DNA of 64,000 bases from Rhodococcus sp. IEGM 1381 (GTDB lineage Bacteria; Actinomycetota; Actinomycetes; Mycobacteriales; Mycobacteriaceae), in NCBI RefSeq assembly GCF_030056795.1, contig NZ_JASHKQ010000008.1:116532-180531 (forward strand), given 5' to 3'. This document shows positions 8,817 through 17,993 of the stretch, one piece after another; position 1 is the first letter of the stretch; every line of letters begins with the position of its first letter. The position numbers and the translations under genes were made by a program. The notes under the pieces were generated by a model. The model was given only the letters and a program-made list of their open reading frames with translations, was not told the origin of the DNA and did no database searches.

Positions 8817-11338
8817 GTACCTTCGATATTCCGGACCTGTCCCTCGTCGTACTCGTCGGCATCAGCGGCTCCGGTAAGTCGTCGTTCGCGGCGTCTCGGT
8901 TCGGTCCGTACGAGACGGTATCGAGTGATACCTGCCGAGGGATGGTCAGCAACGATCCCAATCTGCAGAGTGCGACCAAGGACGCGTTCGCCCTCCTCGA
9001 ATTCCTGGTCGCGACCAGATTGCGGGCCGGCCTGCTCACTGTCGTCGACGCCACCAACGTGCAACCGGCCGCCCGCAAGGCGTTGATCGCGCTGGCCCGC
9101 GAGCACGACGTCCTCCCGGTTGCCGTAGTGCTCGATGTGCCGGAAGCAGTGTGCGCACAGCGCAACGCCGAACGCACCGACAGGACGTTCGGCCGAGATG
9201 TGTTGCGCCGCCAGCAGTCACAGTTGCAGCGGTCCATGCGGGGTCTGGCCAAGGAAGGGTTTCGTTCGGTTCATGTGCTGGACGGCGTCGATGCGGTGGC
9301 GTCGGCGACGTTCGTTCGTACGCCTCTGCGTAGTGATCGACGTGAGCTGACCGGGCCGTTCGACGTCATCGGTGATATCCACGGCTGTCTCGCCGAGCTC
9401 GAAAGCCTGCTCGCAGCATCAGGTTACTCGGTGGAGCGTGACGTGTTCGGTCGGGCGGTCGGCGCGACACCGCCGGACGGACGCACGGCGTTGTTCCTCG
9501 GTGACTACGTCGATCGTGGGCCCGACTCGGTAGGAGTACTGCGGCTGGTGATGGGGATGGTCGGTGCCGGTGCGGCGCTGGCGGTCCCGGGCAACCACGA
9601 GAACAAGCTCGTCAAGGCACTGCGAGGTCGGAAGGTGACGGCGTCGCACGGTCTCGCCGAGACACTGGAGCAGCTCGACGCCGAGCCGGAGGAATTTCGG
9701 CGCGAGGTCCTGGAGTTCTGTGACGGTCTCGTCGCGCACCTCGTGCTCGACGGCGGAAGGCTCGTCGTCGCCCACGCCGGTTTGATCGAGAAGTACCAGA
9801 ATCGGGCGTCGGGCAGGGTTCGAAGCTTTGCTCTGTACGGCGATACCACCGGGGAAACCGACGAATTCGGCCTGCCGGTTCGGTATCCGTGGGCCAAGGA
9901 CTATCGCGGGTCGGCGACGGTGCTCTATGGGCACACTCCGGTTCCGGAAGTGGAGTGGGAGAACAACACTGCGTGTCTCGATACCGGTTGCGTCTTCGGT
10001 GGCAAGTTGACTGCGCTGCGATACCCGGAGCGCGAGATCGTCTCGGTGCCGGCCGAACAGGTCTGGTACGAGCCGGCCCGTCCGGTGGGTGCATTCGTGA
10101 GAGATGCGGCGTCGCTCGATCTCTCGGACGTGATCGGGCCGACGGGTGTCGAGACGTACCTGCGTGGTCGCGTATCGATTCGGCCCGAGAATGCCGCCGG
10201 CGCATTGGAGGTGATGAGTCGGTTTGCGCTCGCTCCGCAGTGGCTGCACTATCTGCCGCCGACGATGGCACCGAGTAGAACGTCGGAGCGCGACGGGTAC
10301 CTCGAGTATCCGACGGAGGCGTTCGACGCGTATCGGGCGCTCGGTGCGTCGGCCGTGATCTGCGAAGAGAAGCACATGGGCTCGCGGGTCGTCGTGGTGG
10401 TGTGTCGTGATGCCGACACCGCGCGGGAGAAGTTCGACGCACCGCAGGGAGTGCTCGGTACCGCGTACACCCGCACCGGTCGTCCGGTGTTCGACGAAGC
10501 TCTGACCGGACAGCTGATCTCAGGGGTGGCCGACGCGCTCGAAAAAGCCGGCGTGTGGAACGAATTGAATTCGCGCTGGCTGATACTCGACTGTGAACTG
10601 ATGCCCTGGTCTGCGAAGGCGGAGGGGCTCATCAAGACCGAGTACGCCGCAGTTGCTGCGGAGTCTCGGGCAACTCTCGAGGCCGAAGCGGGTGTGCTTG
10701 CCCAGGCCGCGTCGCGCGGCCTGGACATGCAGGAACTTCGAGACCGGAACAGAATTCGTCAGGACAATCTGGTCGAGTTCACCGCTGCCTATCGGCGCTA
10801 CATCTGGCCGACCGACGGGTTGAAGGGCATTCGGATTGCGCCGTTCCAGATGTTGGCGTCGAATGTCGGAACGTATGCGGATCGTCCGCACCAGTGGCAC
10901 CTCGATCGCGCCGACCGCATGGTGACGGCTGCTCCCGAGGTGTTCGCCGCGACCCGTCGAATCGAGGTGGATCTAACATCGGCCGATTCGGTTGCGGCAG
11001 GAGAGAAGTGGTGGGAGGAGTTGACGGCGCAGGGCGGTGAGGGCATGGTCGTGAAGCCGGCCGAGAACAGTCCGCGCGGAAAGATGCAGCCCGGCATGAA
11101 GGTTCGCGGCCGAGAGTATCTGCGGCTGATCTACGGTGCCGACTACACCGACCCGGATCGGCTGACCGCACTGCGGAACCGGAACGTGGGACACAAGCAG
11201 TCGATGGCTCTGCGTGAATATGCACTCGGCATGGAGGCGTTGGACCGATCGGTGCGCAATGAACCGCTCTACAGCATCCACCAAGCGGTGTTCGCGGTAC
11301 TGGCACTGGAATCGGAGCCAGTGGACCCGCGGTTGTGA
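8813..11338 (+). CDS. pnkp: polynucleotide kinase-phosphatase (Pnkp), RNA-repair end-healing and ligase subunit
   Basis: An 841-residue three-domain protein of normal length. Residues 1-170 are a 5' kinase with P-loop GISGSGKSS (K22). About 180-430 is a calcineurin-type 2',3'-phosphatase with DIHGC (188-192), GDYVDRG (230-236) and GNHE (260-263). About 470-841 is a ligase-like adenylyltransferase whose EEKHMGSR motif places the adenylated lysine at K520. Bacterial Pnkp heals broken RNA ends and seals them only together with Hen1. Its ATG overlaps the hen1 stop, and an inverted repeat follows the stop. Confidence 0.93.
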   Translation: MSTFDIPDLSLVVLVGISGSGKSSFAASRFGPYETVSSDTCRGMVSNDPNLQSATKDAFALLEFLVATRLRAGLLTVVDATNVQPAARKALIALAREHDVLPVAVVLDVPEAVCAQRNAERTDRTFGRDVLRRQQSQLQRSMRGLAKEGFRSVHVLDGVDAVASATFVRTPLRSDRRELTGPFDVIGDIHGCLAELESLLAASGYSVERDVFGRAVGATPPDGRTALFLGDYVDRGPDSVGVLRLVMGMVGAGAALAVPGNHENKLVKALRGRKVTASHGLAETLEQLDAEPEEFRREVLEFCDGLVAHLVLDGGRLVVAHAGLIEKYQNRASGRVRSFALYGDTTGETDEFGLPVRYPWAKDYRGSATVLYGHTPVPEVEWENNTACLDTGCVFGGKLTALRYPEREIVSVPAEQVWYEPARPVGAFVRDAASLDLSDVIGPTGVETYLRGRVSIRPENAAGALEVMSRFALAPQWLHYLPPTMAPSRTSERDGYLEYPTEAFDAYRALGASAVICEEKHMGSRVVVVVCRDADTAREKFDAPQGVLGTAYTRTGRPVFDEALTGQLISGVADALEKAGVWNELNSRWLILDCELMPWSAKAEGLIKTEYAAVAAESRATLEAEAGVLAQAASRGLDMQELRDRNRIRQDNLVEFTAAYRRYIWPTDGLKGIRIAPFQMLASNVGTYADRPHQWHLDRADRMVTAAPEVFAATRRIEVDLTSADSVAAGEKWWEELTAQGGEGMVVKPAENSPRGKMQPGMKVRGREYLRLIYGADYTDPDRLTALRNRNVGHKQSMALREYALGMEALDRSVRNEPLYSIHQAVFAVLALESEPVDPRL

Positions 11339-11359
11339 GCGCAGGTACTGATCATCGAA

Positions 11360-11394
11360 GGCGCAGCACTCTGTGAGATCTCGAGTGTTGCGCC
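11360..11394. terminator. hairpin between pnkp and the convergent minus-strand gene
   Basis: GGCGCAGCACTC (11360-11371) pairs with GAGTGTTGCGCC (11383-11394) with one G-T position and an 11-nt loop. It sits 22 bp after the pnkp stop in the 141-bp gap between convergent genes. There is no T tract, so termination is probable rather than certain. Confidence 0.45.
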
Positions 11395-11405
11395 AACCCC
11401 AGCCT

Positions 11406-11456
11406 GGATCAATGTGGATTTCGGTCGCTCAGAGTGCAACAAAGGCGCATTGATCC
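11406..11456. repeat. 51-bp imperfect palindrome between convergent genes
   Basis: GGATCAATG (11406-11414) and CATTGATCC (11448-11456) are perfect inverted arms around a centre containing CGGTCGCTCAGAGTGCAAC. Total length and layout resemble the R1-R5 repeats, but the arm sequence differs. It may be a diverged relative or a terminator. Confidence 0.35.
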
Positions 11457-11479
11457 GGACCAGGGGAGCATAGCGGGCA

Positions 11480-11875
11480 CTAATTTTTCGGTGACCAGAT
11501 TGGACTGATGCCGGCACTGATCGGTGCCGCGATTGCAGCGACTACCCCGATCGACGCCCACAAAGTCTGCGAGTCCAACAGCAGACCGCCGGCGAGACCG
11601 CAGACCGCAACCACGATGCCGCATCCGATCAGCAGCGCCGAGCCGACAGCGGCGTGCAACTGGCCGCGTCGGTTGGGGGCGCGGCGCCCATTCAGCCAAA
11701 TCATCGTTCCGGTCGCTGCGAATACCAAGGGGACGTAGAAGTAGACAGAACTGTCACCGAGTTTCGAGGCGAAGGCGGTAACCACCAGTACCGCCCCGAA
11801 TGCCAGAGGAACGGCGAGAGGCATTCCACCGGACCATCGCTCGAACCTACTGCGCGTCGATGCAACCATGTCCAT
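11480..11875 (-). CDS. small four-helix membrane protein of unknown function
   Basis: A 131-residue protein with about four hydrophobic segments (MPLAVPLAFGAVLVV, VYFYVPLVFAATGTMIW, AVGSALLIGCGIVVAVCGL, ASIGVVAAIAAPISAGI) and a short basic N-terminus. I do not recognise a family. It is the last gene of a minus-strand run, 18 bp after the AmaP-like gene, which suggests a role at the cell envelope. TACGGT ends 6 nt before a second ATG at 11869, so a leaderless start giving MVASTRSRF is an alternative. Confidence 0.6.
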   Translation of the reverse strand: MDMVASTRSRFERWSGGMPLAVPLAFGAVLVVTAFASKLGDSSVYFYVPLVFAATGTMIWLNGRRAPNRRGQLHAAVGSALLIGCGIVVAVCGLAGGLLLDSQTLWASIGVVAAIAAPISAGISPIWSPKN

Positions 11876-11893
11876 ACCGTACCGCCGGGACTG

Positions 11894-12445
11894 TTACCGC
11901 CGCTTGTCGACGTGCAACTGAATGCGGGTAGCGACGTACGTACCAGCGAGAGATTCGGCGACGAATGCGGCTCGTGATTCGGCCAGGGAGGTGAAGGCAA
12001 CTACGTCGAAGTCTGCTGCGGCATAGACCGATACAGCGATGGTGGGCATGCCGCGATCATCGATCGCTGTTCCTCTGGCTCGTCGAACACCGTGAAATTC
12101 TGCCAACTCTGCAGCCACTCCCGAAGCAATGGCACCGAGGTCCACGTGCGCCGAGAAGTGTGGCTCCTCGATGACGCTTGCCGTTCCGGTCCGACGCGGA
12201 GAGAAGTTGCCGATCAGCAATACCAGAGCCACCACGACGGTCACTGCGACGGCGATCGCCAGTGTCGGCATCCAGAAACCCTGCTCCGGCAACTCCGCAA
12301 TACGCGCACGGTCGAAGCGAGACAGCGTCTCTCGCGCCCAGGGCACGTCGTAGTGCCAGGCAAGGGCGAAGCCGCCTCCGGCCACGAGTACGAGCCCGGC
12401 GACGACGGCGAGAAGCCGATCCACCCCGGCGACGAACGTCTTCAT
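11894..12445 (-). CDS. AmaP-like alkaline shock response membrane anchor protein
   Basis: A 183-residue membrane protein with two hydrophobic helices (about 10-30 and 57-81), then a cytoplasmic alpha/beta domain ending in VATRIQLHVDKRR. In Gram-positive bacteria AmaP anchors Asp23-type proteins to the membrane. The upstream overlapping gene encodes an Asp23-domain protein, which supports the call. The ATG at 12445 lies in the upstream stop (ATGA). Much of the longer open frame to the right is an out-of-frame read of that neighbour. The role in envelope stress is inferred from the family. Confidence 0.65.
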   Translation of the reverse strand: MKTFVAGVDRLLAVVAGLVLVAGGGFALAWHYDVPWARETLSRFDRARIAELPEQGFWMPTLAIAVAVTVVVALVLLIGNFSPRRTGTASVIEEPHFSAHVDLGAIASGVAAELAEFHGVRRARGTAIDDRGMPTIAVSVYAAADFDVVAFTSLAESRAAFVAESLAGTYVATRIQLHVDKRR

Positions 12446-13386
12446 CACGAGACCCTCGTCGGCGGCGCAGACGTGTGCTTCACCGTCGATCGCCGCCCGT
12501 CCGCGGTAACGGACAGCACCGGAGCAAGCGCTTCGCGCACGGCAGCGTCGACACTGTCGACATCGAAAGCGGGATCGCGCTGCACCCGCAGCTCGATCTT
12601 CTTTCGCGTGACGACGGTATGCGCGTCCGTGACTCCGCGGGTGGACTGCGCTGCAGCACTGCACAATCGAGCGATATCGGTGGGTGTTGCCCATACGGTC
12701 GGCGTCCCGCCGCCCAGGCCGGAATGAGTTCTCGTGCGTGGTTTGACTCCAACGAACACGAGTAACGACCCGACGACGGCGGCACCGATCGCGGCGGCGA
12801 TCATCCAGCTCTGCCAGTGCAATCGGGCGACCCAGCCGATCGCGTCGGCGATCCACGGACTGCCGCCGATAGTTCCGTGCGCGATGAGGAACTCGCGGCC
12901 GGCAACGAAGGCCACGCCCAGCAGCAGGAATCCGAACAGCAGCGCCACCGGCATCGCGGCCGGACCTGCGGTGGGTGGACGGGGTGAAACAGTCTGCGAA
13001 GCAACATCTGTCGTGGGCGGGCGATCCGAACGATCCAGGGTGGTGTCGGAAACGAGCACGTTCACCCGATGCACGTGCAGTCCCGTCATCGTCGCCAGTG
13101 CTTCTTCGACGGCTGCGTGCCCAGCTTGGGTGACCTCGGTGATCTGCGACGGCCACCGGACACCGATGTAGAGGTTGACGGCAATCGTGTCCGCGCCGAG
13201 GGTGATGTCGGCGCGGGGGAGCTCTCGCCCGGTCAGTCGCGAGAGACCACCGGTGGTGCGGGTGACCCGAGGGTCTTTCAAGGCCGCGGCGATGGCGGTG
13301 CGGGAGATGGCCCGGTCCTTTATTTCCACGCTGCCGCGCGAACCGGGGTCGTCGCTGACCTCGTCGGATGCAGCCTGCGTCGTCAC
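12445..13386 (-). CDS. Asp23/Gls24 domain protein fused to a DUF6286-type membrane domain
   Basis: A 313-residue protein. Residues 20-114 form an Asp23/Gls24 domain (VEIKDRAISRTAI, GGLSRLTGRELP, ITEVTQAGHAAVEEAL). A Pro/Thr linker follows, then two membrane helices (147-168 and 195-215) and a DUF6286-like C-terminal domain. GTG at 13386 is chosen because AAAGGA lies 7 bases upstream; the frame runs 18 codons further without a better site. It is followed by the AmaP-like gene through an ATGA overlap. It is divergent from ilvA. Asp23 proteins are linked to cell-envelope stress; substrate and partners here are unknown. Confidence 0.7.
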   Translation of the reverse strand: MTTQAASDEVSDDPGSRGSVEIKDRAISRTAIAAALKDPRVTRTTGGLSRLTGRELPRADITLGADTIAVNLYIGVRWPSQITEVTQAGHAAVEEALATMTGLHVHRVNVLVSDTTLDRSDRPPTTDVASQTVSPRPPTAGPAAMPVALLFGFLLLGVAFVAGREFLIAHGTIGGSPWIADAIGWVARLHWQSWMIAAAIGAAVVGSLLVFVGVKPRTRTHSGLGGGTPTVWATPTDIARLCSAAAQSTRGVTDAHTVVTRKKIELRVQRDPAFDVDSVDAAVREALAPVLSVTADGRRSTVKHTSAPPTRVS

Positions 13387-13490
13387 CGAGAATCCTTTGC
13401 GCCGGTCGCGGCTCGCTCTGGTGCGGCTCGCGCTCCACAACTGTAGTGACGACCGATGCCGGATGCCGTCATAGGAGTAATTGTTCCTGG

Positions 13491-13496
13491 CATACT
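13491..13496 (+). promoter_or_regulatory. -10 element, leaderless ilvA start
   Basis: CATACT, preceded by TGG (extended -10), ends 6 nt before the GTG of ilvA. No ribosome-binding site precedes that GTG, which suggests a leaderless message. Confidence 0.4.
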
Positions 13497-13502
13497 GCGA
13501 CT

Positions 13503-14732
13503 GTGTCGGAAATTGTGCGGGTGACCGCGTCGGATATCGCCTCGGCCGAGGAGCTGCTGGAGCCGGTCATGCGCCGGACCCCAGTGGTGGCCTCGCGAAT
13601 TCTGTCGGACCTGACCGGCCACGAGGTACGCCTCAAATGCGAGAACCTGCAGCGCACCGGATCCTTCAAGCCACGCGGGGCGTACAACCGCATTGCCAGG
13701 CTCGACGCTGATCAACGCGCCCTCGGGGTGGTCGCGGCCAGCGCCGGCAACCACGCTCAGGGTGTCGCGTGGGCCGCGTCGCAAGTGGGGATCACCTCGA
13801 CGGTGTTCATGCCGGTAGGCGTGTCGCTGCCGAAGCTGGTGGTCACCAAGGCATACGGAGCAACGGTGCATCTGGTGGGCAACACCGTGGACGAGGCGCT
13901 GAAGTCGGCACGGGAATTCGCCGAACGTACCGGCGCCACCCTCATCCATCCGTTCGATCATCTCGACATCGTCGCCGGGCAGGCGACGCTCGGTACCGAA
14001 CTGCTGCAGCAGATGCCGGACGTCGGCACCATCGTGATCCCCACCGGCGGCGGGGGACTGCTGGCCGGTGTCGCCGCGGCAGTCAAGCTGAGCAAGCCCG
14101 ATATAAGAATCGTCGGAGTGCAGGCAGAAGGCGCTGCCGCCTGGCCCGCGTCGCTGAAGGCGGGACACCCGATCGCGCTGGAATCGATGTCGACGATGGC
14201 AGACGGCATCGCGATCGGCCTGCCCGGATCGGTGCCGTTCGATCATGTGCAGGGCTGGGTGGACGACGTCGTCACCGTCAGTGAAGACGCTCTGTCGCGG
14301 GCTCTGGTGCTGTGCATCGAGCGCGCCAAACTCATCGTCGAACCAGCGGGCGCGGCTGCAGTGGCGGCGCTGATGACGCACTCGGCCGACGAGCTCGGTT
14401 TGACCGGCTCGGTGTGCGCCATTCTCTCCGGCGGGAACATCGATCCGCTGCTGCTCACCCACGTCATCACCCACGGTCTCCGGGCGGGTGGACGTTATCT
14501 CGCTGTGCGCGTGACCATTTCGGACCGACCGGGCGGGCTCACGGGAGTGCTCGGGGTGGTGCGCGACGCCGGCGCAAGTGTGGTCGACGTCGTCCACTCC
14601 CGCACGGGGGGACGGCTCGGCCTCGAGGAAGTCGACGTGATGTTGACCGTCGAGACACGCGGACCCGATCACCGAGGCTCTGTGCTCGACGCCCTGGGCG
14701 CGGCCGGGTATGCGGTGCACGTCGAGAACTGA
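13503..14732 (+). CDS. ilvA: threonine ammonia-lyase (threonine dehydratase)
   Basis: A 409-residue PLP enzyme that converts threonine to 2-oxobutyrate and ammonia, the entry to isoleucine synthesis. GSFKPRGAYNR places the PLP lysine at K56; the glycine-rich phosphate loop (PTGGGGLLAG) and ILSGGNIDP are present. A C-terminal ACT domain (about 330-409, VRVTISDRPGGLTGVLGVV) indicates amino-acid feedback. The length matches the shorter, single-ACT actinobacterial form. The GTG at 13503 gives the family N-terminus; upstream in-frame sequence overlaps the divergent promoter. Catabolic (TdcB-like) use cannot be excluded. Confidence 0.88.
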   Translation: MSEIVRVTASDIASAEELLEPVMRRTPVVASRILSDLTGHEVRLKCENLQRTGSFKPRGAYNRIARLDADQRALGVVAASAGNHAQGVAWAASQVGITSTVFMPVGVSLPKLVVTKAYGATVHLVGNTVDEALKSAREFAERTGATLIHPFDHLDIVAGQATLGTELLQQMPDVGTIVIPTGGGGLLAGVAAAVKLSKPDIRIVGVQAEGAAAWPASLKAGHPIALESMSTMADGIAIGLPGSVPFDHVQGWVDDVVTVSEDALSRALVLCIERAKLIVEPAGAAAVAALMTHSADELGLTGSVCAILSGGNIDPLLLTHVITHGLRAGGRYLAVRVTISDRPGGLTGVLGVVRDAGASVVDVVHSRTGGRLGLEEVDVMLTVETRGPDHRGSVLDALGAAGYAVHVEN

Positions 14733-14806
14733 CCTCCCGGGCCACACGGGTGGCACTGGTACCTTGATCAGCGACCTGGACCAGGACATCAGTGGGAGAT
14801 ATTTGC

Positions 14807-17800
14807 ATGGCTCGGCTCGTCGCGATCGTCTCCGCCGTCCTGGGAATTCTGCTGACGATCTCGATACCGCTGTTGCCGATCGAGCAGCAACAGTCCTCGT
14901 TGACCTGGCCGCAGAGCGACACTGTCGGCAATGTCGAGGCTCCGCTCGTCGGCTACACGCCGATCAGCGTCGACGCGACCGTCCCGTGTGACGCCGCGGC
15001 CAGGCTTGCCAGCGGCGGGATACTGCTGTCCACCTCGCCCAAGGGATCGCCCGACGCCTATCGGTACGGTCTTGTCGCGGAAGTAACCGGCGGTGAGGCG
15101 TCGCAGCTGAAGGTGACGCTGCGTGATTCGGTTCTCCTCGAGAAGCCGGTCTCGGAACTGAGCCCATCGACTGCGGGCGACTGCTCGTTGACGATCACCT
15201 CGAACGGCACCGCGACAACTGTCGGACTGACCGACGAAGACACCGCGACGCGTGACGGCGACGTCCGGCCACAGATGGTCGGCGTGTTCAGCGATCTTCA
15301 GGGAAGCATTCCCGGTCTGCAGCTGCAGGCCGAGCTGGACAGCCGCTTCTCCTCGACGCCGAGCATCCTGAAGTGGTTCGCGATGATCGTCGGCGTGCTC
15401 GCCACCATCGTCTCGTTGGTTGCGCTGCACCGCCTGGACCTGTCCGACGGCCGGCGCGCCCGACGGTTCCTCCCGCGTCGCTGGTGGACCTTCGGGCTGG
15501 TCGACGCGGTGGTGATCGGAACGCTGTTGGTATGGCACGTCATCGGCGCGAACACCTCCGATGACGGCTATCAACTCGGGATGGCCCGCACGGCCGATCA
15601 TGCCGGGTACATGGCCAACTACTTCCGGTACTTCGGTGTGCCCGAGACACCGTTCGGCACACCGTTGTACGACATGTTCACCCTCCTCTCACACGTCTCG
15701 ACCGCCAGTGTCTGGATGCGGTTGCCCACGCTGATCTGCGCCGTCGTCGCGTGGCTCGTCATCAGTCGTGAGGTGATCCCGCGGTTCGGTGCCGCCGCTC
15801 GCGCGTCGAAGACTGCGCTGTGGACCGGTGGTCTGGTGCTGCTCGCGTTCTGGTTGCCGTACAACAACGGGCTGCGACCGGAACCGTTTGTGGCCATCGG
15901 TGTGCTGCTGACGTGGTGTTCGGTGGAACGATCCATAGCGACCCGCAGGTTGCTGCCCGCAGCGGCGGCAATTCTGATCGCGGCATTGACGGTCACGTGC
16001 GCCCCGTCCGGATTCATTTGCTTCGCGCCGTTGATCGCCGGAGCCCGACCGGTGCTGCAGATCGTCGTCGGTCGCGCTCGCGAGTTCGGCAACAAAGCAC
16101 TGGGCGCGGTCACACTGCTGGCCCCGTTGGTGGCGTCGGGCACGGTTGTACTGGTGTTCGCTTTCGGCAACCAGACCGTGGCAGGCATGCTCGAGATGCA
16201 ACGTGTGCACACTGTGGCCGGGCCGAGTCAGGCCTGGTTCGACGAGTATCTGCGCTACCAGTGGTTGATGAACATGGACATCGACGGCTCGCTCGCGCGC
16301 CGGTTCGGGGTGTTCGTCATGATCGTCTCGCTGATCGCGGTGGTCGCGGTAATGCTGCGCAAGGGCGGCAAAATCCCTGGCACCGCAACCGGTCCCGCGC
16401 GTCGAATCGTGGGTATCACCGTCGGGTCCATGGCGCTGATGATGATCACCCCGACCAAGTGGACACACCATTTCGGAGTGTTCGCCGGTCTGGCCGCCTC
16501 GGTTGCGGTCTTGGCGGCCGTGGCGACCGGTGCCGCAGTGCTGCGCTCGCGGCGCAATCGACTGTTGTTCGCCGCAGCGGTGTCGTTCCTGCTGGCCGTC
16601 GCGTTCACCGGAACGAACGGCTACTGGTACGTCTCGGCGTGGGGAGTCCCGTTCTGGGACAAGCCGATTCTCGTCGCGGGCCTGGGCATCTCGACGATGT
16701 TCCTCGGACTGACGCTACTGCTGTTGCTCGCGGCCGTGTGGTTCCACCTTCGCGCGCCGTACGTCGGCACCGACAAGCCCTTGGCGCGTTGGTGGTCGGT
16801 GCCGCCGATCGCCGTCGCGGCCGCGTTGATGGTGCTACTGGCCGTGGCATCGATGGCCAAGGGCGCTGTGGCGCAGTGGCCGTCGTACTCGATCGCGAAA
16901 TCGAACCTCTCGGCGCTGGCCGGGAACACGTGCGGGCTGGCCAACGACGTACTGCTCGAAACCGACCCCAATGCCGATGTGCTGCAACCGGTCGACGGCG
17001 ACGCATTCGCCGCGCTGGCTGCAGACAACGACGGGTTCACCCCCGACGGCGTGGCGGGCGACCTCACCGCGGACAAGGAGGCCTCGGCGTCGGGCACCTC
17101 GAACACCGTCGATACCGAAGAACAACAGCAGCCGACGTCGTCGACCGGAGCCGGAACCGGGGGCAGCGCGCTTCCGTTCGGCTTGGACCCGGCAACCGTT
17201 CCGGTGCTCGGCTCGTTCGGATCCGACACCCCTGCTACGTTGACCACCGGTTGGTACGCGCTGCCGACCGATCCGGGCGATTTGATCTCCATCGCCGCTG
17301 CCGGACGCATCCGCTCGGTGAACTCCGACGGCATCGTCACCTACGGGCAGAGCCTCGAGCTCGAGTACGGCGTCGACGGCCGCGCGCAGGGACGGTTGAC
17401 GCCGATCGACATCGGCCCGACGCCGTCGTGGCGCAACCTGCGAGTTCCAATGGATCAGATTCCCGCCGGCATCGACATGATTCGGCTTGTGCTCGCCGAT
17501 ACCGACCGTGATGCCGACCAATGGCTCGCGGTCACCCCGCCGCGAGTACCTCGCACCCAGACGTTGAACGACGTCGTCGGCCAGGAGACTCCCGTGCTGC
17601 TGGACTGGGAGGTCGGCTTCAACTTCCCGTGCCAGCATCCGTTCGACCACCGCGTCGGCGTGGCCGAGGTTCCGCAGTACCGGGTGCTCCCCGACCGCAG
17701 CGGTGCCGTCATCACCAATGCGTGGCAGGACCACTATGGCGGCGGACCGCTCGGATGGATCGACATCGTGGCCTCGGCCCGCACCATTCCGTCGTATCTG

Positions 17801-17938
17801 AAAGACGACTGGGACCGCGACTGGGGATCGATCGAGCAGTACACGCCGTACGACGAAACGGCCCAGCCGGCGCAGATCACCGCAGAGGACGTCCAGCGTT
17901 CGGGCCTGTGGACGCCGGGTCCCATCAAAACCGGTTAA
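14807..17938 (+). CDS. Emb-family arabinosyltransferase (stand-alone copy)
   Basis: A 1043-residue GT-C membrane glycosyltransferase of the EmbA/B/C family (GT53), which transfers arabinose from decaprenyl-phosphoryl arabinose to arabinogalactan or lipoarabinomannan. It has an N-terminal signal-anchor, an extracytoplasmic N-domain, a DDGY acidic motif at the end of the second helix (NTSDDGYQLGMAR), about a dozen further helices, a Ser/Thr/Gln linker and a C-terminal carbohydrate-binding domain. ATG 14807 follows GGGAG at a spacing of 8. It is not in the usual emb-aft cluster: it is followed by an ABC exporter and a GH114 lipoprotein. Which Emb paralogue it represents is uncertain. Confidence 0.85.
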   Translation: MARLVAIVSAVLGILLTISIPLLPIEQQQSSLTWPQSDTVGNVEAPLVGYTPISVDATVPCDAAARLASGGILLSTSPKGSPDAYRYGLVAEVTGGEASQLKVTLRDSVLLEKPVSELSPSTAGDCSLTITSNGTATTVGLTDEDTATRDGDVRPQMVGVFSDLQGSIPGLQLQAELDSRFSSTPSILKWFAMIVGVLATIVSLVALHRLDLSDGRRARRFLPRRWWTFGLVDAVVIGTLLVWHVIGANTSDDGYQLGMARTADHAGYMANYFRYFGVPETPFGTPLYDMFTLLSHVSTASVWMRLPTLICAVVAWLVISREVIPRFGAAARASKTALWTGGLVLLAFWLPYNNGLRPEPFVAIGVLLTWCSVERSIATRRLLPAAAAILIAALTVTCAPSGFICFAPLIAGARPVLQIVVGRAREFGNKALGAVTLLAPLVASGTVVLVFAFGNQTVAGMLEMQRVHTVAGPSQAWFDEYLRYQWLMNMDIDGSLARRFGVFVMIVSLIAVVAVMLRKGGKIPGTATGPARRIVGITVGSMALMMITPTKWTHHFGVFAGLAASVAVLAAVATGAAVLRSRRNRLLFAAAVSFLLAVAFTGTNGYWYVSAWGVPFWDKPILVAGLGISTMFLGLTLLLLLAAVWFHLRAPYVGTDKPLARWWSVPPIAVAAALMVLLAVASMAKGAVAQWPSYSIAKSNLSALAGNTCGLANDVLLETDPNADVLQPVDGDAFAALAADNDGFTPDGVAGDLTADKEASASGTSNTVDTEEQQQPTSSTGAGTGGSALPFGLDPATVPVLGSFGSDTPATLTTGWYALPTDPGDLISIAAAGRIRSVNSDGIVTYGQSLELEYGVDGRAQGRLTPIDIGPTPSWRNLRVPMDQIPAGIDMIRLVLADTDRDADQWLAVTPPRVPRTQTLNDVVGQETPVLLDWEVGFNFPCQHPFDHRVGVAEVPQYRVLPDRSGAVITNAWQDHYGGGPLGWIDIVASARTIPSYLKDDWDRDWGSIEQYTPYDETAQPAQITAEDVQRSGLWTPGPIKTG

Positions 17939-17993
17939 TCTCTAGGCGTTCGGGAGTCCTTATACCGACCAGGAATGAAACGGGGACAGGGCC

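Noticed and set aside
15820..17511. 563-codon plus-strand frame inside the arabinosyltransferase
   Set aside because: Arg-rich alternate frame of a clear Emb gene.
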